64,000 nucleotides of DNA from Talaromyces rugulosus. Lineage: Eukaryota; Ascomycota; Eurotiomycetes; Eurotiales; Trichocomaceae. Shown one piece after another: positions 35,596 to 46,208 of this stretch. The notes under the pieces are model-generated. The model was given only the letters and a program-made list of their open reading frames with translations, did not search any database and had not been told where the DNA came from. Position 1 is the stretch's first letter. Each line of letters begins with the position of its first letter. Location: positions 4,340,001-4,404,000 of the forward strand of contig NC_049561.1 in the NCBI RefSeq assembly GCF_013368755.1. Direction: 5' to 3'. The translations under genes and the position numbers were made by a program.

Positions 35596-37145
35596 TGCCC
35601 TTTCCTGGAGAATCTCCCTGGCGCACCGTTGTCTTGATTTTTGGTTTCAGAATCAGGAGAATAAAGAAGCTCAAGTAAGGTTGATGTCCCCTTATGAAAA
35701 CGAATGGTGCTTTGAAAAAGGCAGGTAAGAGAGAGAGAGCCGATGTATTCAGGCAAAATGTATACCAAATATTGAAGCCCGCATACGACATTTTAGGCCT
35801 CAGCCTATATAAACATATTCTAGAGGCAGAGGAGGGGGAGATAAATATTAATAGAAAAAATGTCGTGTTAATGGTCCTGCAGTGCTATCAACAGTGATAG
35901 ATCGCTCCAGTGACCTTCAAAATGAGCGTGTTGTGCAGGAAATCAAAAATTCAGGAACTTGTTCGCTGGCTCGTTCATGATTTACAGTGCGGAGAAGTTC
36001 CAATAATAAGTTGGTTACAGTCTTCGTATGGAGCAGCTCAGCCTACAACCTTCATTTACTCATTACAACATGCCTGCAGAGTGCAAACTCTGTTCCAGGG
36101 TTTAAACTGGAAGAATCCCAAGTCACTAGGATCTTAAAAGTTAGGGGGCAGCAGCAACCCCACTGCAGGCACTTCATACTCCGTAAAGTTAGTGGAACCG
36201 CTACAATGGGTGAGACTTGGGAACGCTAGCAGTTTAGTTTTGTTGGCTCTGGCTGGGCTGTCCTTACTAGCCTTCGGGTCCTCGGAGGCTACGGAAGTTA
36301 AATTCGCTAATAAATGCTGCATGCAGCAGCTGAACTTCAATTCCGTTTTGAGTACAAGACTGGAAACGGCAGAGCCAGAGCCAGATCCAGCCTATCACAG
36401 GAACCCAACAAACCCACCGAGGGCAGCCATTTAGGAGGTTTAGTCCACTTTTGAGCACAGCTTGCTCTGTAAGATCGTGGATTCGTTACGAGGACTACGT
36501 ACTGGGCCAGAGATCGAGATACCCATTGGCCTAGATGAAGCCCCGTCATCAGCGCAGGACCTTCCTTAAATATTTCTAGTCTCAGGCTTCGGCGAGTTGA
36601 CTCCCTATGGGTGATCAGCCTACGAAAATCATAGAGTGGATTCTGATTCTAAGCGAACCCATCTCAAAAATTTCGCTATCATTTATGATCATAGTGAGCG
36701 AACCGATTGGTATTATTATTACGATACGGGCGTGTTTTTGAACGAGGGATCCGGAATGCTGTGGGCAACGGGGTCTCCAAAATTCCGAGCACTCCCCATG
36801 TATGGAGTGTAGTAGTGTACGCTACTGAGTACGCAATAGTGCATTGCCCTTAATTTAGGAGACTAGGAAGTATCAGAGTGGCACGCTAGCACAGCGTCTG
36901 TAGTGTGCACTATCATTCGTTTAGACAAAACAGGTTATGATTGCCCCGGGAAAACAAAAAAGTTTTACTTGGATGACAGCGCTATCTTTTCGCCAACCGA
37001 ATGGCAGAGAGTACGGTTCTTTTCACTCCTGCAACCTCGTACACAGTACACAGACCAAGTCCTCATCATTTTGGGAATAACTCACAATCACAAATCATAC
37101 CAGCCCCTTTCCGAGCTTCAATATTATTGGATATTCTCTTCCCCC
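35596..37145. other. Divergent intergenic region
   Basis: This holds the promoters of the rhodopsin-like gene (leftward) and the PRISE-type gene (rightward). I see no gene in 1.5 kb; the plus-strand frames open at 35694 and 36903 show no features. Confidence 0.5.
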
Positions 37146-38537
37146 ATGGCAGAGACCCCAAACCAACAAGGCGGGCATCATGCCGTTGTTTTTGGCTGTT
37201 CAGGAATCAATGGATGGGCCCTCGTCAACCAGTTACTGTCTGGCTATCCTTCAACTAGAACATTTACAACGATCACCGCTGTTGCGAATCGGCCATTCAC
37301 TCCCCACGATGCTAAGTGGCCCGCCGACGATCGACTGAATATCGTTTCTGGGGTCGATCTTTTGATCGGCGACGACGGGTCCCTAGCAAGAACACTGACT
37401 GAAAAGATTCCTTCCGTTGAGACTGTCAGTCATGTATATTACGCTGGTAAGATCACCAGACCGATCCTTCTCCGCACACGGTTTTCCAGGTTGGGGCAAT
37501 CATTAACGCAAAATGATAAACAGCATATCGGGCTAGCGACAGTGCCCCGGAAGAATGCCGTCTTAATAAGGAAATGCTCCGGGCAGCTGTGCAGAGCCTT
37601 GATACTCTTTCCTCCAAACTATCATTTGTCACTCTGATTACAGGCACCAAGGTAGGTAATCCCTGTACCTTATGCGCCGTTGAATACGGAACTTCGCTAA
37701 CTGTACTTCGGATGATCTCAGGCATATGGTGTTTACCTGTTAGATAAATTCCCTTTCCGGGGACAAGTCCCACTAAAAGAGGACCTTCCTCGGGTTGGCC
37801 CCGAATATGCCAAGGATCTCTTCTACTATCACCAGGTAGATCTTCTGCATGAACTCTCTGCAGGCAAGACATGGTCGTGGTGTGAAGTCCGTCCCGATGT
37901 CATCGTATGTCACCCTACGCGTGTCACTTCACCATATCTTTCTCACCCTCCCTACTAGGTTGGCGTCGCGCCCTTTGGTAATGCAAACTGCATGGCTCAA
38001 ACAATGGGCATCTACTTGAGCCTGTATCGTGCTATTGAAGGAGAGGGCGCTCGTGTTTCGTTTCCAGGAAACGAAACTGGGTGGCGTTTGCTTTCGACCG
38101 ACTCGAACCAGGATATCATTGCTCGCTTTTGCATCTTCGCGTCGTTGAAACCACGAGACAAGGTCCACACCTGTGCCTTCAATATTGCTGACAGTGCAAC
38201 CCCAGTTGCGTGGTCCCAGCGTTGGCCAGCGTTGGCTGCGTACTTTGGATTGGAAGGCGTAGGGCCAAATGATTCTAGCATTCACCCGACCGAGTACATA
38301 GATCGCCATTGGGGTGAATTCCAGGCCCTGTGCCGCAGCAAGGGACTCCAGGAGGACATCATCTACAGGAGCACACATAACACCGGCTCCAGAATGGGCA
38401 CTCTACGCCTGATGGACTTTGACCGGCCTTTTGATCTCGGCCGCGCTAGGGCGCTAGGGTTTTATGAGGAGATGGATACGGCGACATCATGGCACGGTGC
38501 ATTTGACCGGGTCCGCAAGGCAAGGATCATTCCGTAG
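37146..38537 (+). CDS. PRISE-type (progesterone 5-beta-reductase/iridoid synthase-like) SDR
   Basis: Four exons (37146-37446, 37524-37651, 37722-37904, 37959-38537), introns 77, 70 and 54 bp, 396 residues. Seen: the extended-SDR cofactor motif AVVFGCSGINGWALV (about 14-28), which is the PRISE form of GxxGxxG; a conserved block ending HVYYAAYRAS around the first intron; TGTKAYG at the second; and DLFYYHQVDLL, the PRISE version of the Tyr-x3-active-site region. The next block, WSWCEVRPDVIVGVAP, spans intron 3. Family knowledge: these NADPH enzymes reduce activated C=C bonds of enones, and fungal members occur in secondary-metabolite tailoring. The frame upstream of 37146 is open but featureless. 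Telomere-like repeats lie 24 bp after the stop. Confidence 0.88.
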
Positions 38538-39469
38538 CTGTTTCGCAATTTATTATAGTAGCCCTAACCCTAACCCTAATATCCTCCCGCATCTGCCTGA
38601 CGCGTTCTCTCAATCCTTGCCCATGGATTGAAACATATGATATCTTGGGTGGTTCTAAGGTCCAGAAACAATAATAAATCTTATTAAACGACATGCATCC
38701 TCCCTTGCGCCTTGATCCAAGAGGAGCACTTGAGTTGTGTCCACTGATTTTTACAATGGTGATTAAACTTCCGGATGTTTTCCACAAGCGCGTTCTATGG
38801 GGGTCGATTAAGAGACCCACGATTCCAGATATCAATTTAGTGGGCAGCGATCGCAATAAGTACAACCCCAGCTGATTGGCGACCCAGCCAACTTCGAGAG
38901 ACGGACTTGAGCCGAGCAGGTGGCCCCTGGCGTTGAGTGGTCAGCGCTAGAAATGTAAAAAAACTAAAAATGTTAAATAATCAGCCAGCCATGCATGTAA
39001 CTCTGCAGGACCCATTGCCCCGCTCGGGTTGGCCGCCGACTATTGCTACGTATTCCGTACTTCATGTCCTATTCTTGCCGACTGCTCCGACCTGGTACAT
39101 CGGAGAAGCTACCAAATGAGTTTGTAATTATTGACGGCTGTCTCGCCACCATTCGGCTCTGGCACGCAAATCAGCAGTGGACTAGGCTGCATGATTCATG
39201 CGTGCCCAGTAGAAAGTGGCCATTCGTTCCTCCCAAACTTGGGATCTCGCGTGGCACGCCAGCCGGCATTTCTTGCATAAACATTGAAAGGTACGTATGA
39301 AACTTGATTGCCAAGTCCTTAGTCTCATTTCTGTACCAGCCACATGGGCGTAACGTGGTAGGCGTTGAGAATTTGCATCCCTTTATTATTCCCTCTCATG
39401 GCTGTTTGATGCTTCACTCGTTCACGCACGACTGCAAGTCTGACTGGCCTGTCACTCATTTCTCGCATT
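38538..39469. other. Intergenic region with telomere-like repeat
   Basis: No gene. It contains an interstitial CCCTAA repeat at its left end (listed separately) and presumably the MFS promoter. Confidence 0.5.
38562..38579. repeat. Interstitial telomere-like repeat, (CCCTAA)x3
   Basis: Three exact CCCTAA hexamers in a row, the reverse complement of the TTAGGG repeat found at telomeres of most filamentous fungi. It sits 24 bp downstream of the PRISE-type stop codon, far from any sequence end visible here. Confidence 0.9.
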
Positions 39470-41683
39470 ATGGCAGACTTCAAATCGTCACGGACAGTCG
39501 AGGACGGCCCAGTTCCCCCCAGTCCCACGATGTCTACCTCGCCACAGGCTCTGGATCTTGACCACCTGCCAGATGGGTACTATCGCAGCATAAACTTCAT
39601 TGGGTCGCTAGTCGCTGTGTGCCTTATGGCGATTAGTTTGTACCTAGGCTTCGTCTTGCCGGTACTTGATTCAATCCCTCGAACGCGTTCAAAAAAAGCG
39701 ATAGGATAGCTGATCCCTTGATAGGTTAACAGTTTGACCGCCATCAATGCCGATCTTGGCCCAGACCCCAGTTACAACATGATTACTACTATGTTTACCC
39801 TCATTTCAGGTGTATGAGCTTCTTTCCTTACAATGTCGCTAATGTACACTGACGTTGTTATCTTTCCCAGGTCGCGGTCTTACTGGTTGGCCGTTTTGGC
39901 GACATCTTTGGCCGCAGATACTTCTTGATTGGCGGTCAATTCCTGGGCCTGATCGGAGCCATTGTCTGCGCAACGGCCAAGAATGTCCCAACTGTGATCG
40001 GTGGGAGCGCACTTTGCGGTCTCGCTGCAGCTGTGCAGTTGACCTTCACCTTCGTTATCGCCGAACTGGTGCCTAACAAAGCGCGTCCTCTGGTTAATGC
40101 AGCTATTTTTATCACTACGTTCCCTTTCGCTGCGTTCGGTGGTATTATCGCGCAAAAATTTATCGCTAACACCGAAAAATCCTGGCGCTGGACCTACTAC
40201 TTGAACATCATCACATGCGGTCTCTCCGTCATCTTGTTTGCGTTTTGCTATTTCCCTCCAGGCTGGAATGTGAAGCACAAGGGCGACTCCAAGTTAAACG
40301 CCTTGAAGAAGTTCGACTATCTTGGATTTGTTTTGTATGCTGCTGGTCTTATCCTGGTCCTACTTGGTCTTTGTAAGGATTCGTTACTTCTTAGCTCTAG
40401 ATTGTCGCGCTAACGCATATCGAAGCTTGGGGTGGTTCTTCGTATCCATGGAATTCTGGACACGTCGTTGGAGTTTTGGTTGTCGGTTTCGTTTCGCTAA
40501 TCGCATTTGTGATTTACGGTACGCGTTCCCCGTTATTATCTGGCGCTGAAGATATCACCACATACTAATAGAGTATAGAAATCTTTGTCCCCCTTGAACA
40601 ACCACTCCTACCAATGTCCTTGCTCAAGAACCGTGGTTACACCGCCACCGTCTGCTCCGCCTTGGTCGGTAACATGGTGTACTTTTCAATGAGGTTCGCA
40701 GTCCCTGTCTCATATATGCGCCAGATTTATCTAACACTGATCTAGTCTTCTATGGCCTGAAGCTATTCAAGCTTTATTCACAACTGATGCGATCAAAACC
40801 GGTTGGCTTTCGGTATGTACCTAAAGCGCTGAATACGCTCCACAAGGCACTAGCTCTAATCATGCATGCGCAGATCTCCACTGGTACTGGTGTTATTGTT
40901 GGTGAAATTGCTGCCGGTATCTTGATGAAGCCCCTAGGCCACTCGAAATACCAACTCATCGCCTCGACGGTCATCATCACCGCCTTTTCCGGGGCTTTGG
41001 CCGCAGTAAACCAAAACCGGCAATCGCTCGGCATTGCGGTATGGACTTGCAAATGTTTTCATGGCTAGATAGTGCTAACGTTTATATGATCTAGTTCACG
41101 GCAATTGGCGGCTTTGGTGTGGGCTACCTCGAACTCATCACGTTGATCATGTGTCCTCTGTACTGCAAGCCGGAGGATATTGGTCTTGCGAGTGGATTCC
41201 TCGGATCGGCAAAGCAAGTTGCCGGAACTATTGCCAGTAGGTTCTTTCTTTTCAGCGCGCTTCAAGCGTTGGAGCCATGCTAACATATAATTCTTTCCCA
41301 CAGCCGCAATCTATATTGCTATTCTCCAGAACCGTCTCACCACTAACCTACCCCGTGATGTTTCGGCGGCAGCTCTTGATGCGGGTCTACCAAAATCCTC
41401 CCTGGTTGATCTTCTTGAAAATGTCAGCAGCGGTGATCTGAGCTCTGTCCCCGGCATTACCGACAATATCATTGTTGTCGTGACCGATGCGGTCAAAACG
41501 GCTTACTCGCAGTCTTTCCAGACCGTATTCCTGGCTAGTATTGCATTTGGAGGCATCGCTGTTATCGCTGCCCTGTTCTCTGTTCCGGTTGACGAAAAGC
41601 TCGACAATGTTGTCGCAGCCAAGTTGTCTGGGACAGGCGCTAGCCAAGAGGCATTTAACGAGACGGAGAAAACGCACGAGTAG
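39470..41683 (+). CDS. MFS efflux pump, fungal trichothecene-efflux (TRI12) type
   Basis: Nine exons (39470-39661, 39725-39811, 39871-40372, 40426-40518, 40579-40693, 40746-40812, 40874-41038, 41095-41236, 41304-41683), introns 52-67 bp, total 580 residues. Seen: DLDHLPDGYYRSINFIGS before TM1; VLPVNSLTAINADLGPDPSY; VAVLLVGRFGDIFGRRYF (loop 2-3); SWRWTYYLNIITCGLS; and GLSWGGSSYPWNSGHVVG, rebuilt across intron 3 and a hallmark of TRI12-like pumps. Then LLWPEAIQALFTTD and GFLGSAKQVAGTIA. The C-terminus is SQEAFNETEKTHE. It is a predicted 14-TM plasma-membrane exporter of toxins or siderophore-like metabolites; the substrate is unknown. An alternative start is Met21 (39530). High exon number is usual for this family. 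Confidence 0.93.
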
Positions 41684-42493
41684 TAATGAATGAATCGACA
41701 AGAGGGAAGGAGAATCTACATAATAAGTTGTTTTCACTAATTAGGCTATATATATACCTTCTTTTTAATACCTTTTTTGAGGAATAAGTTATGGATACCA
41801 GTGGCTGATCTGTTGGCCCTACCCTAGATGAGTTTGTAGAAAAAGCAACACCTGAGAAATGGCGTACTAGTCTCGTATTTGGCATTATTACGTATTACTA
41901 TTATTAGCATACAACAGAGTTATGTACATGATCAAACCCTTTGCCGCTGACATTATTGCGGAAAGGATTGTCCGTGCCACGGGGAAACTCCGTACGATCG
42001 CGAGATTACGGAGTAGATCCACTTCTCTGTCAGAAAATCGGCTTTTTTAAAGTGGCTCCAATGCTATTAACTTCAATATTATTGGCAATAAGCAACGACT
42101 AAAAGCCAAGTGGGCCTCAGCCACGACCTTCTTGTTCTGTCGACCTAAGAACCCATGGCTGAAGGTTTCGGAGGCCGGAGCATCCAGCGTGGCGCCAGAC
42201 CCTGAGCCTTGCAAGCTAAAAATAATATGTTGGAAGAAAACTGGATTCTAGTGCCTGGCCATAGTCCTGCGCCTTTCCCGATGGCTCCATGGTCCCGGCT
42301 ATGGAGACTGCACGAGACCATAGGCATATTCTGCTAAGCTGAGCCGTGCCTGTTTATTTTCTATTTTCTTTTAGAGTTTGGACTAGCCTCATGCGGTGTA
42401 CACTACAAATTCTGGTCAGCCTGGCCGTGAGAAATTTTTATTATTGAACTTCCTGAGTAGGGCCACAAAAGAGTCTAAGCTAGAGCTATACAG
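41684..42493. other. Intergenic region
   Basis: No gene seen. It includes the MFS 3' UTR and ends at the target-site duplication of the MITE-like element. Confidence 0.5.
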
Positions 42494-43083
42494 TACAGTA
42501 AAACCTAGGATTAAGCATTACCTGGATTAAGCATAACCTTACATTAAGCATAACCTTACATTAAGCATAAGAACACCGTGTCAAAATTGATTTCCCATAC
42601 AAATATGCTTAATATAGGGGCATACAAAGTCAATTTTTGCATGTAAGGAAGGAATTTTAGAACGTTAAGATAGTCGACAAAGTCGATAAAAAGCAGCAAA
42701 AAACCATTGCCAATGTATAGAAAGCTGCTCTGCGCGTAGAGTACCACTTGAAGCCTCATTTATCCCAGTCAGAATTACAACGTATTAATTGGAGGTAAAG
42801 ATGAGGTTATTCGCACAGGCTTAACTGACTACACCATCGTGGCCATGGTAGATTAAAAGGAAAAACTGATATAAGACCTGCAGGCGGCAGTCTCGTCAAT
42901 TTGGGTGGTTTTTATGGGTTGTGTGGTTTTATATTGAATTAATTTGACCTCAGTAGGTGTGGTTTTCATGGTTTCTATATGAAAATATATATATATATAA
43001 AACACCCGACCTTAAGCATATCCTCACATTAAACATAAGAATTCAGTGTCAGAATTATATGCTTAATCCTAGGTTTTACTGTA
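42494..43083. mobile_element. MITE-like element with TA target-site duplication
   Basis: The element proper is 42496-43081 (586 bp). Its left end reads CAGTAAAACCTAGGATTAAG-CAT and its right end is the exact inverse, giving 23-bp perfect terminal inverted repeats. Each end is flanked by TA (42494-42495 and 43082-43083), the duplication made by Tc1/mariner/pogo-class transposases. Inside the ends are subterminal copies of TTAAGCATAA (four at the left). A longer diverged direct repeat, with ACATTAA-x-CATAAGAA and GTGTCA, occurs near both ends. No intact transposase frame is present, so it would depend on a transposase elsewhere. Confidence 0.85.
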
Positions 43084-45135
43084 GTACTAACGTTACTCAA
43101 AAGTCGAATACTTGGTTCCAGCACAAGTTTAAGGTTTCGGTGCTCAGTTGGAACCGAAACACGCCGTCCACCTAGCTTGTATGGGAAATACGAAGTTACA
43201 TAGAAGTCGTGTCGGCAGGGGGTATATAACGATCCATGATATGTTAAGGATAGGGGGCTTCTAGTGATCTGAGACATGATCAATGAGGGATGACTAAACA
43301 TATGTATATCGCCGATTTCCTCTATAACAGTTGCAGCGTTATATACTCATATTACAGCACTAGTGATGTATCTATATCGATCTATCTATACATATATAAT
43401 TGGACCAATATATTATAATAAGATCTGCGTTACTTCAGTGAGAAGATCGTTATCGAATATAGGGAGAAACTGATCGGCACCATCAACGGTTTTCTCGATC
43501 TGTTACATATTCTACAACATTCCGGTTATATCGGGTAGGAAGCGATAAGATTACTTCCTACTACATAGCAAGTATAGATCTACATACTACTATAGAATCC
43601 CATATCAGACATATTTGGAATAAAGAATATAGCAGCCCAAACGTCTACCACAAATCCAAATGTTTTAGTGACAAGGATATCAAGATATACACTTCATGAA
43701 TTTCAATATTACGGTTTTGTCTATGAAAATGCTCTCCTGGGCGCTCTTAATATCTATGTCTATAAATACTTCATTCCACACATGTAACATCCTGGTCAAG
43801 TAGATTAGGCTCTATAAATCAAGCATTAGTTGATAGCCTATGCATGCAGCTGCATAAAAGTTCCTCATAAATATCCACCTATAGGTTGAATTTATATTCT
43901 TGATGTCAGTTATATCAATTGGCGTATCATCTACACGTGTCACAACTTCAATCAATCCTAATTCTAGACAATCATATCACTATGTTTAGAGACTGTGCTT
44001 TTATAGAGCAGAGAGATAATAAATAGGATCAATAATGCAATAAATAGTTTCAAATCCCCCACATGTATATTTAAGTACAACCGTTTGCTCTCCGTGCAAT
44101 TTATACTCGACATCAATTAATTTTACTATCTAAGGTCAACTAAGATGGTGTTTATAACATGTTGCGGATCTTCCCAGGGCAGAACCCAATGAAATAATTT
44201 AAAATAATAGTAATAATTCCCTCAAATATTGAATTTCAAATAATATAACGTTCATGAAAGGCAAGTGAGATTTTGCCCACACAGCATTACACAAGTATGT
44301 GTGACTTCGTTTTCGGCCAAAAGGAAGTCAATCCTCTACTGGCTAAATCACCATTTAACTAATTACAGCTTATGCACGCCACGTAGACTTAAATATGAAA
44401 TAAATTTAGGAAACTGATGGATATCCCTCCCTATATTACTTCAAAGACCCCTGGAGAGTTGACGTATATTCAGATGACAACACTGTGAATAACAAAATGT
44501 TAAAACAGCGAATCGCTAACACTAAGGAATATTGGCCTAAAATCAGTCTAGGCAAAGGAGAGAGAAAAAGGAACGTTCCATCTTGAGAGTGATATACTAA
44601 AGAAGAAAGAACATAAAAAAACTCTGTTTTGCTTCTATATGCAAATGTGGGAATTCCGGTGGCCCGCTCTAGATTTGCTTTCGTCTCAAATCTAGTTGTC
44701 ACTGCAGAAGCGGGTTTGTCAAACTTGACCTTTTATTCGTGGAAATAAGATAGAGTAGGAGAGCAGCTTGTGCCAAACATGACTGTGGTGAAAGGTTTGT
44801 ACCCGATGAGAATGGGTACAAACCCCTGTCAGGCAGACTTTTGTGCTATGTTACAGGCCAACAAACTGTCCAGTCACCTTTTCAATATAATTCTCAACAA
44901 AATACAGTAACACAAAAATATGCGCACACTAATCATTATGACTTTTTCCGAAAACCAAACTTAATCGGTGACTGTGTCAAACGGATGATCAATGCGGTGC
45001 CTTTTTTGTCTGTTCACAACCCAATTCTCGTCAAACCTCATCCGAGCAAAGTATGACTCATTCAGATTTCATTGAAATAGACCAGATATCTTCCACTACG
45101 GTTTCAAAACTTTTCCTTTCTAACTATCACCCACC
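43084..45135. other. AT-rich gene-poor region
   Basis: No intact gene. On the minus strand between about 43400 and 44100 one frame reads protein-like between many stops (for example DDTPIDITDIKNINSTYRW and EKTVDGADQFLPIFDND), suggesting an old coding remnant, perhaps of a mobile element. A 31-nt perfect hairpin lies at 44794-44824. Confidence 0.4.
44794..44824. repeat. 31-nt perfect hairpin
   Basis: GGTTTGTACCC is followed by a 9-nt loop and then GGGTACAAACC, two exactly complementary 11-nt arms. It lies about 310 bp upstream of the 85-residue gene. Confidence 0.7.
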
Positions 45136-45519
45136 ATGAACAAACTTGACAAGGCCGTGTTAAAAATGCGCTTGTTTCGCAGAGGCTCGCCCCCCTCGTA
45201 TGAGGAGGCGATCCAAAACTATGAAACAAAAAGTGGGAGTTTACATTTCGGGTAAAAAAGACTCTCAGAACAAGCTCTAGGGTATTCATTGACGTATGAG
45301 TTCATTCTCCCTAGATATAAGCCCCTACAACGTCAAAGGACTTTGCAAGGAACCCCTGTCACGACTAGTGCGTCATATTATGGTATGTTCCCTTCTCTGT
45401 ATATCTCTATTATAAACAATAACTTATCAGTATGACACTTACCAGGTGACTCATGTTTCGGATCATGTTGTCGAGGTGATGGGTACAAACGGTATTCGGG
45501 CTATACATCGCTCTCATAG
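45136..45519 (+). CDS. Small 85-residue protein with PPxY motif and Cys/Gly/Tyr-rich tail
   Basis: Three exons (45136-45251, 45315-45382, 45446-45519) with two 63-bp introns. No single frame here is long, so the gene shows only after splicing. Support: start context CACCATGA; donors GTAAAA and GTATGT; acceptors CCTAG and CCAG; phases 2 and 1 both match; the total is exactly 86 codons to TAG. The N-terminal part is basic (MNKLDKAVLKMRLFRR) followed by SPPSYEEAIQNYE, a PPxY motif of the kind bound by WW domains of Rsp5-type ubiquitin ligases. The tail, SYYGDSCFGSCCRGDGYKRY, has three close cysteines and many Gly and Tyr. There is no signal peptide, so it is likely cytosolic or membrane-associated. 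I do not recognise the family. The gene stands alone in a gene-poor stretch. Confidence 0.62.
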
Positions 45520-46208
45520 CAGTTGATACCATTATCTCATTTGTTGTTGTTATGTTTTGTATGCTATATATTTCCTCTCTACGCCAATAAATCCTTAATT
45601 TAAGACCATATCAACAGCATATGGAGTGTTCAAACATATCTTGTAACGATTTAAAAGCAATACTCCATGTTCCTGGTCGTTAGTATTCTGTAAATTTTGG
45701 CTTTCAGAAAGAGGGAAACGGAAATCAGATGGAATTATAAAAACGTAGATTACGCTAACCTAAAATCGTATTTATCACCTTACTCAACATCTGAAAGGCA
45801 CAGACTTTGTCATAATATTATCGCTTAGGTCAAGTGATCATAATACTCAATAGCGAAAATAAATCAGATGATAGATTACTTATTTCCTTGCTGGAGTTAC
45901 CCTTTTATCATCGTTATTAGTTTGGTGTTTTCTACTCAAAGTATGAAGACTCGTTATAAAGAGTGACTTTTAGACGCTTTCTCATTGATCTGTTCTCATT
46001 GGGACGTTATACGTGGCAAAATGAGCGTTGAGGCAGTTTTGAATTATACAAGAGTTCTACTAGGTCTTATCGAGAGAACGCGTTAACATCGAATATAATA
46101 ATTCTCTATCGGCTCGAGTATTGATTGATATAAAGCGAAGGACATAAACTGCAAAATAGGTAAACCTAGTTAATGAGCAATCTCGGTGTTTAGTGAGAGA
46201 TAAAAACA
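45520..46208. other. Intergenic region
   Basis: No gene; AT-rich, holding the 3' sides of the 85-residue gene and the hydrolase gene. Confidence 0.45.

Noticed and set aside
44821..45360. ACCCCTGTCA direct repeat pair as a mobile-element boundary
   Set aside because: Too short and direct rather than inverted; one copy is in exon 2 of the 85-residue gene.
44795..45490. GTTTGTACCC and GGGTACAAAC as terminal inverted repeats of a transposon
   Set aside because: The right copy lies inside exon 3 of the 85-residue gene, the likeness stops after 10 bases, and the left copy is already explained by a local hairpin.
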